Source: a bacterium
Lineage (GTDB): Bacteria > Verrucomicrobiota > Verrucomicrobiia > Methylacidiphilales > Verrucolacustridaceae
DNA: 10,169 bases
Assembly (NCBI GenBank): GCA_009921985.1
Contig: RFWS01000034.1
Coordinates: 1-10,169 of the forward strand
Direction: 5' to 3'
Below the pieces are notes generated by a model. The model ran no database searches. It saw only the letters and a program-made list of their open reading frames with translations, and was not told the DNA's origin. Below are positions 1 through 6,818 of the stretch, piece after piece (the first letter of the stretch is position 1; each line of letters opens with the position of its first letter). Position numbers and translations under genes: made by a program.

Positions 1-1429
1 TGCCAGCAGGAGTTTCATTCGGTGGAATCACCTTGAGGCCCGTGATCCAAAGACCTGCCGGGGCTTTTTTTCTTAACTCCTCCAGCAAGCGGGGCCAACG
101 CAGCCTTTCGTTTTCCAAGGCCATGATTTTTTCGATATCTTGGGAAGTTTGGAGAAAGAGGGCGTTATTGGAATTTAAAAGCTCCAAGGCCTTGCTCGCT
201 TCTTCCACCTTTTGAGATTCCAGTTCCAGTCGGCTTCCGCCCTTATGCGCCTGCCAAAAACCGTGGATTCCCGGCAGAAAAATTAATGCGATCAGCGCGA
301 CCGCGGCGAATATGAGGGCCGGCCGATCTTTATCTTTTTGAGCCTGCGCCAAGCCCGCACCCGCCAACACGTTGATCCGCAGAGGAGTTTCAGGAAGCAC
401 CTGCATACTGGCACCAACCGCGGCGCTCCAAGCAGGAAGATGGCGGGGTAATGCACCTGCCACGGAAAGCCGGCGGAAAGGCTGGAAAATCTTCACCGGA
501 ATTTTTAATTTCTCCTGAAAAAACAGGTCGGTATAGCCCAACAGACTGCCGCCTCCAGCCAACCAAGCTTGCACGGGTTTTCCGCCCCCTTGTTGGCTGC
601 GAAAATAGGTAATGGTTCTTTCTACCTCGGTGTGCAGCCGTGACATGACTCCCCGCGCCAACTTGGAGATCCGGGCCGTGGCCGCATCAGCAGAATCCTC
701 ATACGCCCCTCCAGGATGAACAAACCCCTTGGCAAGCTTGAGAACCTCCGCCCCGGAAAAATTTTCCTGCAGGTCTGTCGCGATGGACTGGGTAATGGCC
801 GCACCACCAATCGACACGATCCGGATAAAATACCTCTGGCCTTCCATCAAAATGATGGTTGAGGACCTGACCCCGATTTCGATCAGGACGGAGCAATCAC
901 TAACCTCAGGATAATTGTAGGCGAAAGCATTAATCAAGGCCGCAGGAGTTAAGGTCACGGATTGAATTTTTAGCCCCACCGAGGCGGACGCCGCGACCAT
1001 CTCCTGAACCGCTTCGCTTTTCATGGCTAACAGCAAAACGTCGGCCTCTCCGGGCTGGCTGGAGGGAAGGATTTGATGGGCCCAGGAGGCCTGTTCGATA
1101 GCAGGTATGGTTTGCTGGGCCTCAAAGTTGACCATGGAATTGATTTTAGTTGGATCGAGGACGGGAATTTTTAAAAGACGCACAAATACCGAGGGCCCAC
1201 CCAGACAAAGATGGCCGATTTTCGTTTGGGTTCCCAAACGCGAAAGGCCGGCCTTTAACGCTTGGGTGTAAAGGGGCAGTAGCTCCGGGGTTTTTCCGGG
1301 ATCCCAAGAAATGTCCTCCTGCGCCATCCCCAAAACGGCCAGTCCTCCCTTGGGACCGGGACCAACTTCAAGCACCCGAATGGCCGAGGCGCCAAAATCC
1401 ACAGCCAAGGCACGAGGAATAGAGGGCAT
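1..1429 (-). CDS. PilM-like pilus complex protein (Amuc_1101-type) with PilN-like C-terminus, partial
   Basis: The reading frame is open from ATG at 1429 to the left edge: 476 codons with no stop, so the C-terminus is missing. Residues 1-345 read as an actin/FtsA-like PilM ATPase fold. There is a phosphate-1 motif near residues 11-20 (DFGASAIRVL), a PilM-typical NFEAQQTIP at 101-109, a second phosphate loop around 183-195 (IEIGVRSSTIILM) and an adenosine-type glycine motif AGGGSLLGYTDLF at 291-303. Residues about 370-390 form one hydrophobic membrane helix, followed by a charged, probably coiled-coil stretch (400-455) and the start of a globular part (WITGLKVIPP). This is the layout of PilM joined to PilN, or of GspL. 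Family knowledge: PilM binds the cytoplasmic tail of PilN at the inner-membrane platform of type IV pili. It follows the Amuc_1102-like gene after 18 nt, so the two are probably co-transcribed. The upstream sequence has only a weak purine-rich stretch (AAAGAAGAAA) as ribosome binding site. Assignment to PilM is firm; the exact Amuc_1101 family is inferred from content and neighbour. Confidence 0.85.
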   Translation of the reverse strand, partial: MPSIPRALAVDFGASAIRVLEVGPGPKGGLAVLGMAQEDISWDPGKTPELLPLYTQALKAGLSRLGTQTKIGHLCLGGPSVFVRLLKIPVLDPTKINSMVNFEAQQTIPAIEQASWAHQILPSSQPGEADVLLLAMKSEAVQEMVAASASVGLKIQSVTLTPAALINAFAYNYPEVSDCSVLIEIGVRSSTIILMEGQRYFIRIVSIGGAAITQSIATDLQENFSGAEVLKLAKGFVHPGGAYEDSADAATARISKLARGVMSRLHTEVERTITYFRSQQGGGKPVQAWLAGGGSLLGYTDLFFQEKLKIPVKIFQPFRRLSVAGALPRHLPAWSAAVGASMQVLPETPLRINVLAGAGLAQAQKDKDRPALIFAAVALIALIFLPGIHGFWQAHKGGSRLELESQKVEEASKALELLNSNNALFLQTSQDIEKIMALENERLRWPRLLEELRKKAPAGLWITGLKVIPPNETPAG

Positions 1430-1447
1430 GCCGCGTTTCTTCTTTAT

Positions 1448-2149
1448 CTAAGATTTTTTAATCTGGGGATAACGCTTATAGTCTTTGGGCCAAAAAGGGG
1501 TTTCAGTCACCGGCAAAAGGGCGCCAGGCACTTCTTGAGCATCCGCACTCTTATTCCAATCCGGATTCTTTTTGCCCCCCCTGCCACTCGCCCCTTTCTC
1601 CTTATCCGCCTGAAGGTCGAAAGCCTCCTCGCACGGACTACCTTGATCAAAAGCTTCCACACGTAGATTCATTTTCCGATTACTCCAATCCGTTTCTCCG
1701 TTGGGTTTGGTTCCCGCAAATCGAAGGACGGAGGCAGGAGGCAAAAACACGCCGACAAAGTGCTTGGCCCCTTTTGGCACATCCCGGTAGGCAACTTCGC
1801 TGGTTAAAACCACAAACTTCTCGGTTTCTTTGCCCCCGCTTTCGGGCTCGATGACCTCGTAGCCTTCGAGAAAAATTTTAAATTTTATCTCCGGGGTGAT
1901 CTTTTTTTCCGTGGAAAAAGGAACGTCGATTCTTAGCCAACGACCTTCCGACGATGTTTTTGCGTCCGCCCCCGTGGGAGCTGGTTTACCCCCCGACCCC
2001 ACGGAATCGGGCACATTAACCAACTCAATCTCCAAATCCTGATTTTTCCCAAAAGAAACATTCGGCTTAGGCTTGGCTTGCCCAAGTAGGATGGAAGCGC
2101 CAGGAAGGATGAGGAATCCAAGAAGAAGGGGGAGACGGCAGGAGCTCAT
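1448..2149 (-). CDS. Amuc_1102-family pilus-like secreted protein
   Basis: This gene encodes 233 residues from ATG at 2149. A TTG three bases upstream (2152) is in frame but less likely. The N-terminus is a signal peptide: a short polar start (MSSCR), a hydrophobic core LPLLLGFLILPGASILL, and a probable cleavage site after GQA near residue 25, so the product is exported. Residues about 37-167 alternate short hydrophobic segments in a beta-rich pattern (GRWLRIDVPFS, EIKFKIFLEGYEVIEP, EKFVVLTSEVAYRDVP, HFVGVFLPPASVLRF, MNLRVEAFDQG). The tail from about 184 is rich in Gly, Lys and Asn and probably disordered, ending in a basic segment. I recognise the arrangement as that of the Amuc_1102 family, a pilus-associated protein encoded beside the PilM-like Amuc_1101 in Akkermansia. 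The molecular role is not established to my knowledge. Its place directly before the PilM-like gene (18-nt gap) supports a pilus role. Family assignment rests on pattern memory plus synteny, not on an alignment. Confidence 0.7.
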   Translation of the reverse strand: MSSCRLPLLLGFLILPGASILLGQAKPKPNVSFGKNQDLEIELVNVPDSVGSGGKPAPTGADAKTSSEGRWLRIDVPFSTEKKITPEIKFKIFLEGYEVIEPESGGKETEKFVVLTSEVAYRDVPKGAKHFVGVFLPPASVLRFAGTKPNGETDWSNRKMNLRVEAFDQGSPCEEAFDLQADKEKGASGRGGKKNPDWNKSADAQEVPGALLPVTETPFWPKDYKRYPQIKKS

Positions 2150-2155
2150 CAATGT

Positions 2156-2183
2156 AAAATAGAATCCGCCCCCAAAGGGTCAA
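2156..2183 (-). promoter_or_regulatory. candidate sigma70-type promoter of the pilus operon
   Basis: On the minus strand a -35-like TTGACC (2178-2183) is separated by 16 nt from a -10-like TATTTT (2156-2161). The predicted transcription start would fall at about 2149, which is the A of the ATG of the Amuc_1102-like gene, so a transcript from here would be leaderless. No Shine-Dalgarno sequence precedes that ATG, which fits. The 82-nt gap after metH shows no convincing terminator, so read-through from metH is also possible. This is a motif match by eye only. Confidence 0.35.
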
Positions 2184-2234
2184 TGGAATAGAGTTTTGCC
2201 GAGTAACACTTGTCCAATAGATGCAAAACGGTCT

Positions 2235-5200
2235 TTAAGGCGAGTAAGCCAAGTTGGGTTGCAGCCATTTTTCCACGGTGCCCACCGCCATTTTCTTCCG
2301 TTTGGCATAATCCTCAACCTGGTCTTTGCCAATGGGACCGACGGCAAAATAGCGCGCTTCCGGATGGCCAAAATAAAGCCCACTCACGGAACTTGCGGGC
2401 GTCATTGCACAACTTTCCGTCAACCGGATTCCCGTGTTTTTTTCGGCTTCCAACAAAGCCATCAAACCCCTCTTCTCGGTGTGATCAGGACAAGCCGGAT
2501 ATCCTGCCGCTGGCCGGATCCCCCGGTACTTTTCGTCAATGAGGTCTTCTTTGGAAAACTTCTCGGACTTGCCAAAACCCCAGGCTTGCCGAGCCAACTG
2601 GTGCATTCGCTCTGCAAAGGCCTCGGCACAACGGTCGGCCAACGCCTTCAACAGGATGGCCTGATAGTCGTCGTGTTTTGACTCTAACTCCTTGGCCCAA
2701 TCCTCGACCCCGTGGCCGGCGGTCACCGCAAAGGCCCCCACATAATCTTTTTTTCCGCTGGAGATCGGGGCCACAAAATCAGCCAGGCACCGGTTGGGTT
2801 GACCGTCCGTCCGCGCCATCTGTTGACGAAGGGCATGAAGGCATGCCCTCACTTTTTTGCGGCTGTCATCCTCGTAAAGCAGGATGTCGTCCCCTTCCGA
2901 GTTGGCGGGAAAAAAGGCCATCACCCCTCTCGCCCGGATCCGTTTTTCTTTCAGGATTTTTCCAAGCAGAATCTGGGCGTCCCGGTAAAGCTTCGTGGCC
3001 TCCGCCCCCACCACCGGATCCTGCAGGATTTTCGGAAACCGCCCACGCAGTTCCCACGCATGGAAGAAAGGAGACCAGTCGATGTACTCGGCAAGCTCGG
3101 CCAGTGGATAATCCTCAAAGATCTTCAGCCCCAGAAACTCCGGCTTCTCCGGGTTTATCGACCAGTCGAACCGGGCCGCCTTCTTCCGCGCTTCGCCCAA
3201 GGTGAGGAGTTTTTGGGCGGAGCGGCGGCTTTCGAATTCCTTGCGGGCCTTGTCCTGATCAACTCGGACTTGCTGCACAAATCCGGGCCCTTTTTCTTTC
3301 GAAAGCAACTGCTGGGCCACTCCCACGACCCGCGAGGCATCGATGACGTGAACCACCGGCCCCGTGTAGGCGGGCGCAATCTTCACGGCGGTATGGGCCG
3401 CACTGGTGGTGGCCCCGCCAATCAAGAGAGGTACAGCCATCTTTTCCCGCTCCATTTCCGAAGCCACCGTCACCATCTCGTCGAGCGAGGGGGTGATGAG
3501 CCCGCTGAGCCCGATCACGTCCACGCCGTGGGTTTTGGCCTCGGCCAGAATTTTCTCACACGGCACCATCACCCCGAGATCAATCACCTCGTAGCCATTG
3601 CAGGCCAAGACCACGCCCACGATGTTTTTCCCAATGTCGTGGACGTCCCCTTTCACCGTGGCCATTAAGATCTTGCCGGCTTGGGATCGGACCCCGGCCG
3701 CTTTCTCGTTCTCCATAAAGGGCGTCAGGTAAGCGACGGCTTTTTTCATCACCCGGGCACTCTTCACCACTTGGGGAAGGAACATTTTCCCCTCCCCGAA
3801 CAGGTCCCCCACATGGCGCATCCCGCCCATCAACGGCCCCTCAATCACCTCCAAGGGGCGCCCGTATTTTTTCCGAGCCTCCTCGGTGTCGGCATCGATG
3901 TGATCGGTAATTCCTTTGAGCAGGGCATGTAACAACCGATTCTCCACCGTGCCCTTACGCCAAGCCTCATCTTTGGCGACGGCCTTGCCCCCCGCTTTGA
4001 CGGTTTCCGCGAACTCCAACATCCGCTCGGTCGCATCCGGACGACGGTTGAGCAGTACGTCCTCCACTCGCTCCTTGAGATCGACGGGAATCTCCTCATA
4101 GACGGCCAGCTGACCCGCATTCACGATGGCCATGTCCAGGCCCGCTTGAATGGCGTGATAAAGAAAACAGGAATGCATCGCCTCCCGGACCGGATTGTTT
4201 CCGCGAAAGGAAAAGGAGATGTTGCTGACTCCACCGCTCGTCTTGCACCCCGGCAGGATTTTCTTGATTTCCCGAATGGCCTCGATGAACTCCACCGCGT
4301 ACCCGTTGTGCTCTTCGATGCCCGTTGCTACCGTGAGAATGTTCACGTCAAAAATAATGTCCTCCGGGACGAATCCCGCCTTCTCTGTGAGGAGCTGGTA
4401 GGCCCGTTTGCAGATTTCCACCTTTTGCTTTCGGTCGGTGGCTTGGCCCCTCTCATCAAAGGCCATCACGATCACGGCCGCGCCGTAGCGCCGGACTTTG
4501 CGGGCCTGATCGAGGAAGGGCCCCTCCCCCTCCTTCAAGCTGATGGAATTCACCACCGGCTTGCCTTGGACGCACTGCAACCCGGCCTCCAGCACCGACC
4601 ACTTGGAACTATCCAAAACCAGCGGCACCCGGGAAATTTCCGGCTCGCTGGCCACCAGATTCAAAAACCGCATCATGCTCGCTTCGCCGTCGAGCAGAGC
4701 CTCGTCAAAATTGATGTCGATCAGGTTGGCGCCAGCCTCGACCTGTTGGCGCGCCACCGCCACCGCCGCATCAAAATTCCCCTCTTTGATCAGCGTAGCA
4801 AATTTCGGGGAACCAGTCACGTTGGTCCGTTCCCCGATGGAGGTAAAGGATCCTCCCGTTCCAATTGTGTAAGGCTCAAGGCCACTCAACACCGTGGCTG
4901 GTGGAGGAGGTTGAGCGAGTCGAGGTGCCAACCCTTTCACCCCTTTTCCAATGGCGGCGATATGTTCCGGGGTCGTGCCACAACAACCCCCAACCATGTT
5001 CAGAAAACCGGCGCGACCAAATTCCCCCAGGACCTCCGCCATTTGCTCGGGCGTTTCGTCATAACCTCCGAAGGCATTGGGTAACCCGGCATTGGGATAA
5101 CAACTGACAAAACAATCCGCCACTTTGGACAAGGCGGCTAGGTAGGGCCGCATTTCCTTGGGACCGAGTGCGCAGTTGATGCCCACGCTGAAAGGCCGCG

Positions 5201-5930
5201 CATGACGGATGGAATGCCAGAAAGCCTCCGTGGTCTGCCCCGAAAGGGTCCGGCCGGAGGCGTCCGTGATGGTCACGGAAATCATCACGGGCAAGCGGTA
5301 ACCGATCTCATCGAAAATCTCTTCCATGGCCCATAGGGCAGCCTTGAGATTCAAAGTGTCAAAGGTCGTCTCCGGCAGAAGCAGGTCGACACCTCCCTCG
5401 ATCAAAGCTCTCACTTGCTCCCCATAGGCTTCGGCAAGTTGACGAAAAGTCACCGCTCGGAAATCCGGCCGATTTACATCCGGGGACATCGAAGCCGTCC
5501 GATTGGTTGGCCCCACCGCCCCAGCAACCCAGGCTTGCCGCCCGGGATGATCCTTCAGGAATTCATCCGCGATCCTCCGGGCCAATCGAGCGGCCGCCAG
5601 ATTGATTTCCCGGACGGCCCCTTCCAACCCGTAATCCGCCTGCGAGATCGAGGTGGCATTGAAGGTGTTGGTCTCGATGACCTCGGCGCCCGCCTCGAGA
5701 TATGCTTGGTGGATGCCACCAATCACGTCCGGTTGGGTAACTGCCAATACGTCGTTGTTTCCCTTCAGATCCTTGCCGTGGGCGGCAAACCGTTCTCCAC
5801 GGAAATCCTTCTCCGTCAGTTTGTGACGCTGCACCATTGTGCCCATGGCCCCGTCCATCAACACGATCCGTCGCCCCAGCGCCTCCTCCAACTGGTGTCT
5901 TCGCAAGAGAATCCGTTCCCTGGCTTCCAT
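2235..5930 (-). CDS. metH: cobalamin-dependent methionine synthase MetH
   Basis: This complete 1231-residue enzyme, a normal length for MetH, transfers the methyl group of 5-methyltetrahydrofolate to homocysteine through enzyme-bound cobalamin, giving methionine and tetrahydrofolate in the cytoplasm. The modules occur in standard order. The homocysteine-binding barrel (about 15-330) carries zinc ligands Cys253 (GINCALG) and Cys316/Cys317 (GGCCGTTPEH). The pterin-binding barrel (about 360-620) begins IGERTNVTGSPKF. The helical cobalamin cap (about 655-740) includes MGGMRHVGDLFGEGKMFLPQ. The cobalamin Rossmann domain (about 750-885) has the DxHxxG motif D762-V-H764-D-I-G767, with His764 the expected lower cobalt ligand. 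The reactivation domain (about 905-1225) has IDWSPFF near 950-956 and the AdoMet-binding RGIRPAAGYPACPDHTEK near 1136-1153. No key residue is missing. The start is fixed by an in-frame TAG four codons upstream of the ATG. AGGA lies 7 nt before the ATG, and a better AAGGAG lies 19 nt away, too far to serve directly. It is a single-gene unit between tRNA-Glu and the pilus genes, probably controlled from the palindromic region upstream. Confidence 0.98.
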   Translation of the reverse strand: MEARERILLRRHQLEEALGRRIVLMDGAMGTMVQRHKLTEKDFRGERFAAHGKDLKGNNDVLAVTQPDVIGGIHQAYLEAGAEVIETNTFNATSISQADYGLEGAVREINLAAARLARRIADEFLKDHPGRQAWVAGAVGPTNRTASMSPDVNRPDFRAVTFRQLAEAYGEQVRALIEGGVDLLLPETTFDTLNLKAALWAMEEIFDEIGYRLPVMISVTITDASGRTLSGQTTEAFWHSIRHARPFSVGINCALGPKEMRPYLAALSKVADCFVSCYPNAGLPNAFGGYDETPEQMAEVLGEFGRAGFLNMVGGCCGTTPEHIAAIGKGVKGLAPRLAQPPPPATVLSGLEPYTIGTGGSFTSIGERTNVTGSPKFATLIKEGNFDAAVAVARQQVEAGANLIDINFDEALLDGEASMMRFLNLVASEPEISRVPLVLDSSKWSVLEAGLQCVQGKPVVNSISLKEGEGPFLDQARKVRRYGAAVIVMAFDERGQATDRKQKVEICKRAYQLLTEKAGFVPEDIIFDVNILTVATGIEEHNGYAVEFIEAIREIKKILPGCKTSGGVSNISFSFRGNNPVREAMHSCFLYHAIQAGLDMAIVNAGQLAVYEEIPVDLKERVEDVLLNRRPDATERMLEFAETVKAGGKAVAKDEAWRKGTVENRLLHALLKGITDHIDADTEEARKKYGRPLEVIEGPLMGGMRHVGDLFGEGKMFLPQVVKSARVMKKAVAYLTPFMENEKAAGVRSQAGKILMATVKGDVHDIGKNIVGVVLACNGYEVIDLGVMVPCEKILAEAKTHGVDVIGLSGLITPSLDEMVTVASEMEREKMAVPLLIGGATTSAAHTAVKIAPAYTGPVVHVIDASRVVGVAQQLLSKEKGPGFVQQVRVDQDKARKEFESRRSAQKLLTLGEARKKAARFDWSINPEKPEFLGLKIFEDYPLAELAEYIDWSPFFHAWELRGRFPKILQDPVVGAEATKLYRDAQILLGKILKEKRIRARGVMAFFPANSEGDDILLYEDDSRKKVRACLHALRQQMARTDGQPNRCLADFVAPISSGKKDYVGAFAVTAGHGVEDWAKELESKHDDYQAILLKALADRCAEAFAERMHQLARQAWGFGKSEKFSKEDLIDEKYRGIRPAAGYPACPDHTEKRGLMALLEAEKNTGIRLTESCAMTPASSVSGLYFGHPEARYFAVGPIGKDQVEDYAKRKKMAVGTVEKWLQPNLAYSP

Positions 5931-5969
5931 CGAAATATCCTAAAAGAAACTCCTTAAGGTGTCGAGTTT

Positions 5970-5999
5970 TATATCATTATATCATGATATGATAATATA
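5970..5999. promoter_or_regulatory. AT-rich imperfect palindrome, candidate operator upstream of metH
   Basis: The element is centred between 5984 and 5985. Its core ATATCATGATAT (5979-5990) is a perfect 12-bp palindrome. Extending to 5970-5999 gives 15 possible pairs, of which 13 match (mismatches at 5978/5991 and 5975/5994). Inside it are two TATCAT copies (5972-5977, 5980-5985) and two ATGATA copies (5984-5989, 5989-5994). It is almost pure A/T in an otherwise GC-rich region and overlaps the metH -10 box, so a bound protein would be expected to block transcription. ATATC/GATAT inverted repeats are of the general kind bound by winged-helix ArsR-family repressors, some of which (SahR type) control methionine-cycle genes. 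No regulator gene is in the window, so the identity of the binder is inference. Confidence 0.5.
5976..5981 (-). promoter_or_regulatory. metH: candidate -10 box of metH promoter (TATAAT)
   Basis: A consensus TATAAT lies on the minus strand, giving a predicted start near 5969 and a leader of about 39 nt before the metH ATG. No good -35 hexamer is found 16-18 nt upstream; the positions read as A/T runs such as TAAAAT. A second, weaker TATAAA sits at 5968-5973. The short leader leaves no room for a cobalamin or SAM riboswitch between this start and the gene. Confidence 0.4.
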
Positions 6000-6064
6000 T
6001 TTTATTAGAAGCCTGAAGCTTTGCCTTGGCCGAAGGCATGGTTGGGGTAGGTTTTGATGCCCTT

Positions 6065-6137
6065 GGCGCTGTCGTCTAGAGGCCTAGGACAGGTCCCTTT
6101 CAAGGACCATACACGGGTTCGAATCCCGTCAGCGCCA
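6065..6137 (+). tRNA. tRNA-Glu (anticodon UUC)
   Basis: All arms can be folded by hand over 73 nt. The acceptor stem GGCGCTG (6065-6071) pairs with CAGCGCC (6130-6136) over all seven positions. The D stem is GTC (6074-6076) with GAC (6088-6090) around a loop ending GGCCTAG. The anticodon stem GGTCC (6092-6096) pairs with GGACC (6104-6108), and the loop CTTTCAA places anticodon TTC at 6099-6101. The T stem ACGGG (6113-6117) pairs with CCCGT (6125-6129) around TTCGAAT. The discriminator is A6137. The CCA tail is not encoded (next bases TTG), so it must be added enzymatically. It is transcribed opposite to its neighbours, and its 3' end overlaps the convergent ispD gene by 9 nt. No obvious promoter or terminator was recognised. 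Confidence 0.97.
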
Positions 6138-6818
6138 TTGCCTCAAATAAAGCTCGGACAAAGCCCAGTCCGCCGGAACTGTGATTTTCAGGTTCGGCTC
6201 GCCCGACTCCACCAACACCCCCTGCACCCCCGCCAGTTCCGCTGCCGCCAGACAGTCGGTCACGATGGATTTTTTCTCCCTCGCGGTTGTTAGCCCTTTT
6301 CTCAAAATCTCCGCCCGGACCACTTGAGGCGTTTCCATCCTCCAAAGCCCCTCCCGGTCGACCAGTCGCAGGATTTTACCAGCAGGGTCGGTGGCCCGGA
6401 CCGTATCCGACATTTTGGAAGCGGCGGCGGCGGCCCCCGTTTTGCGGGCGGAGGCCATAACTTTTTCGATCAGGGTCCGCGTGGTGAGAACCCGGGCCGC
6501 GTCGTGAACCACGGCCCACTCCACGCCCTTTCCCAAAGCCTCAATCCCTTCCCAAACCGAGTCCTGTCGCTCCTTGCCCCCAGGGATAAAGCGAACCCGG
6601 TCTGCCGGAAGATCCGTTCCAGCCAACCAACCTCGGGCCGATTCTAAAACATCGGCTCGGACCGTCACAACGACCCCACCGATCTCGGGACAATCCAGCA
6701 AGGTGCGCAGCGGATGGGATAGGACCGGTTGCCCGGCGATTTCCGTGATCGATTTGTCGTGCCCCAACCTCCGGCCTTGCCCGGCGGCGAGCAAGATGGC
6801 TCCGACGGATCCGCTCAC
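6129..6818 (-). CDS. ispD: 2-C-methyl-D-erythritol 4-phosphate cytidylyltransferase IspD
   Basis: The 229-residue product couples CTP and methylerythritol 4-phosphate to CDP-methylerythritol, the third step of the non-mevalonate isoprenoid pathway. Family motifs in order: nucleotide-binding LLAAGQGRRLG at 9-19 with Arg17 and Lys22; GGKERQDSVWEGIEAL at 80-95; VHDAAR at 104-109 with Asp106 and Arg109; DREGLWRMETPQ at 154-165; TD at 187-188; and NLKITVP at 209-215 with Lys211. Length is normal. Two departures stand out: the loop between Arg17 and Lys22 is shorter than the usual stretch ending in PKQ (here HDKS), and the Pro usually following HDAAR is Val. The catalytic Arg/Lys set is still present, so I expect a working enzyme. 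Translation starts at GTG 6818, inside a 4-nt GTGA overlap with the mlaD stop, so it is likely coupled to mlaD. The last codons and the stop (TGA at 6129-6131) lie in the 3' part of the opposing tRNA-Glu gene. Confidence 0.94.
   Translation of the reverse strand: MSGSVGAILLAAGQGRRLGHDKSITEIAGQPVLSHPLRTLLDCPEIGGVVVTVRADVLESARGWLAGTDLPADRVRFIPGGKERQDSVWEGIEALGKGVEWAVVHDAARVLTTRTLIEKVMASARKTGAAAAASKMSDTVRATDPAGKILRLVDREGLWRMETPQVVRAEILRKGLTTAREKKSIVTDCLAAAELAGVQGVLVESGEPNLKITVPADWALSELYLRQWR

Noticed and set aside
2190..2232. GTTTTGC / GCAAAAC inverted repeat after metH as a terminator
   Set aside because: The 7-bp arms are separated by more than 20 nt and there is no T-run after the second arm; likely chance.
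2712..3668. Long plus-strand open frame (318 codons) opposite metH, and similar ones at 4146-5084 and 5415-5957
   Set aside because: They lie entirely antisense to metH, whose domain and motif content is complete. Their translations are His/Arg/Pro-rich without recognisable domains, as expected of shadows in GC-rich DNA.
6023..6037. GCCTT-ggccg-AAGGC hairpin as an intrinsic terminator
   Set aside because: The stem is only 5 bp and no T-run follows on either strand.
5931..6064. Possible cobalamin or SAM riboswitch before metH
   Set aside because: The leader after the likely start is about 39 nt, and the whole spacer up to the tRNA is 134 nt. I see no B12-box or SAM-type core; the palindrome explains the structure better.
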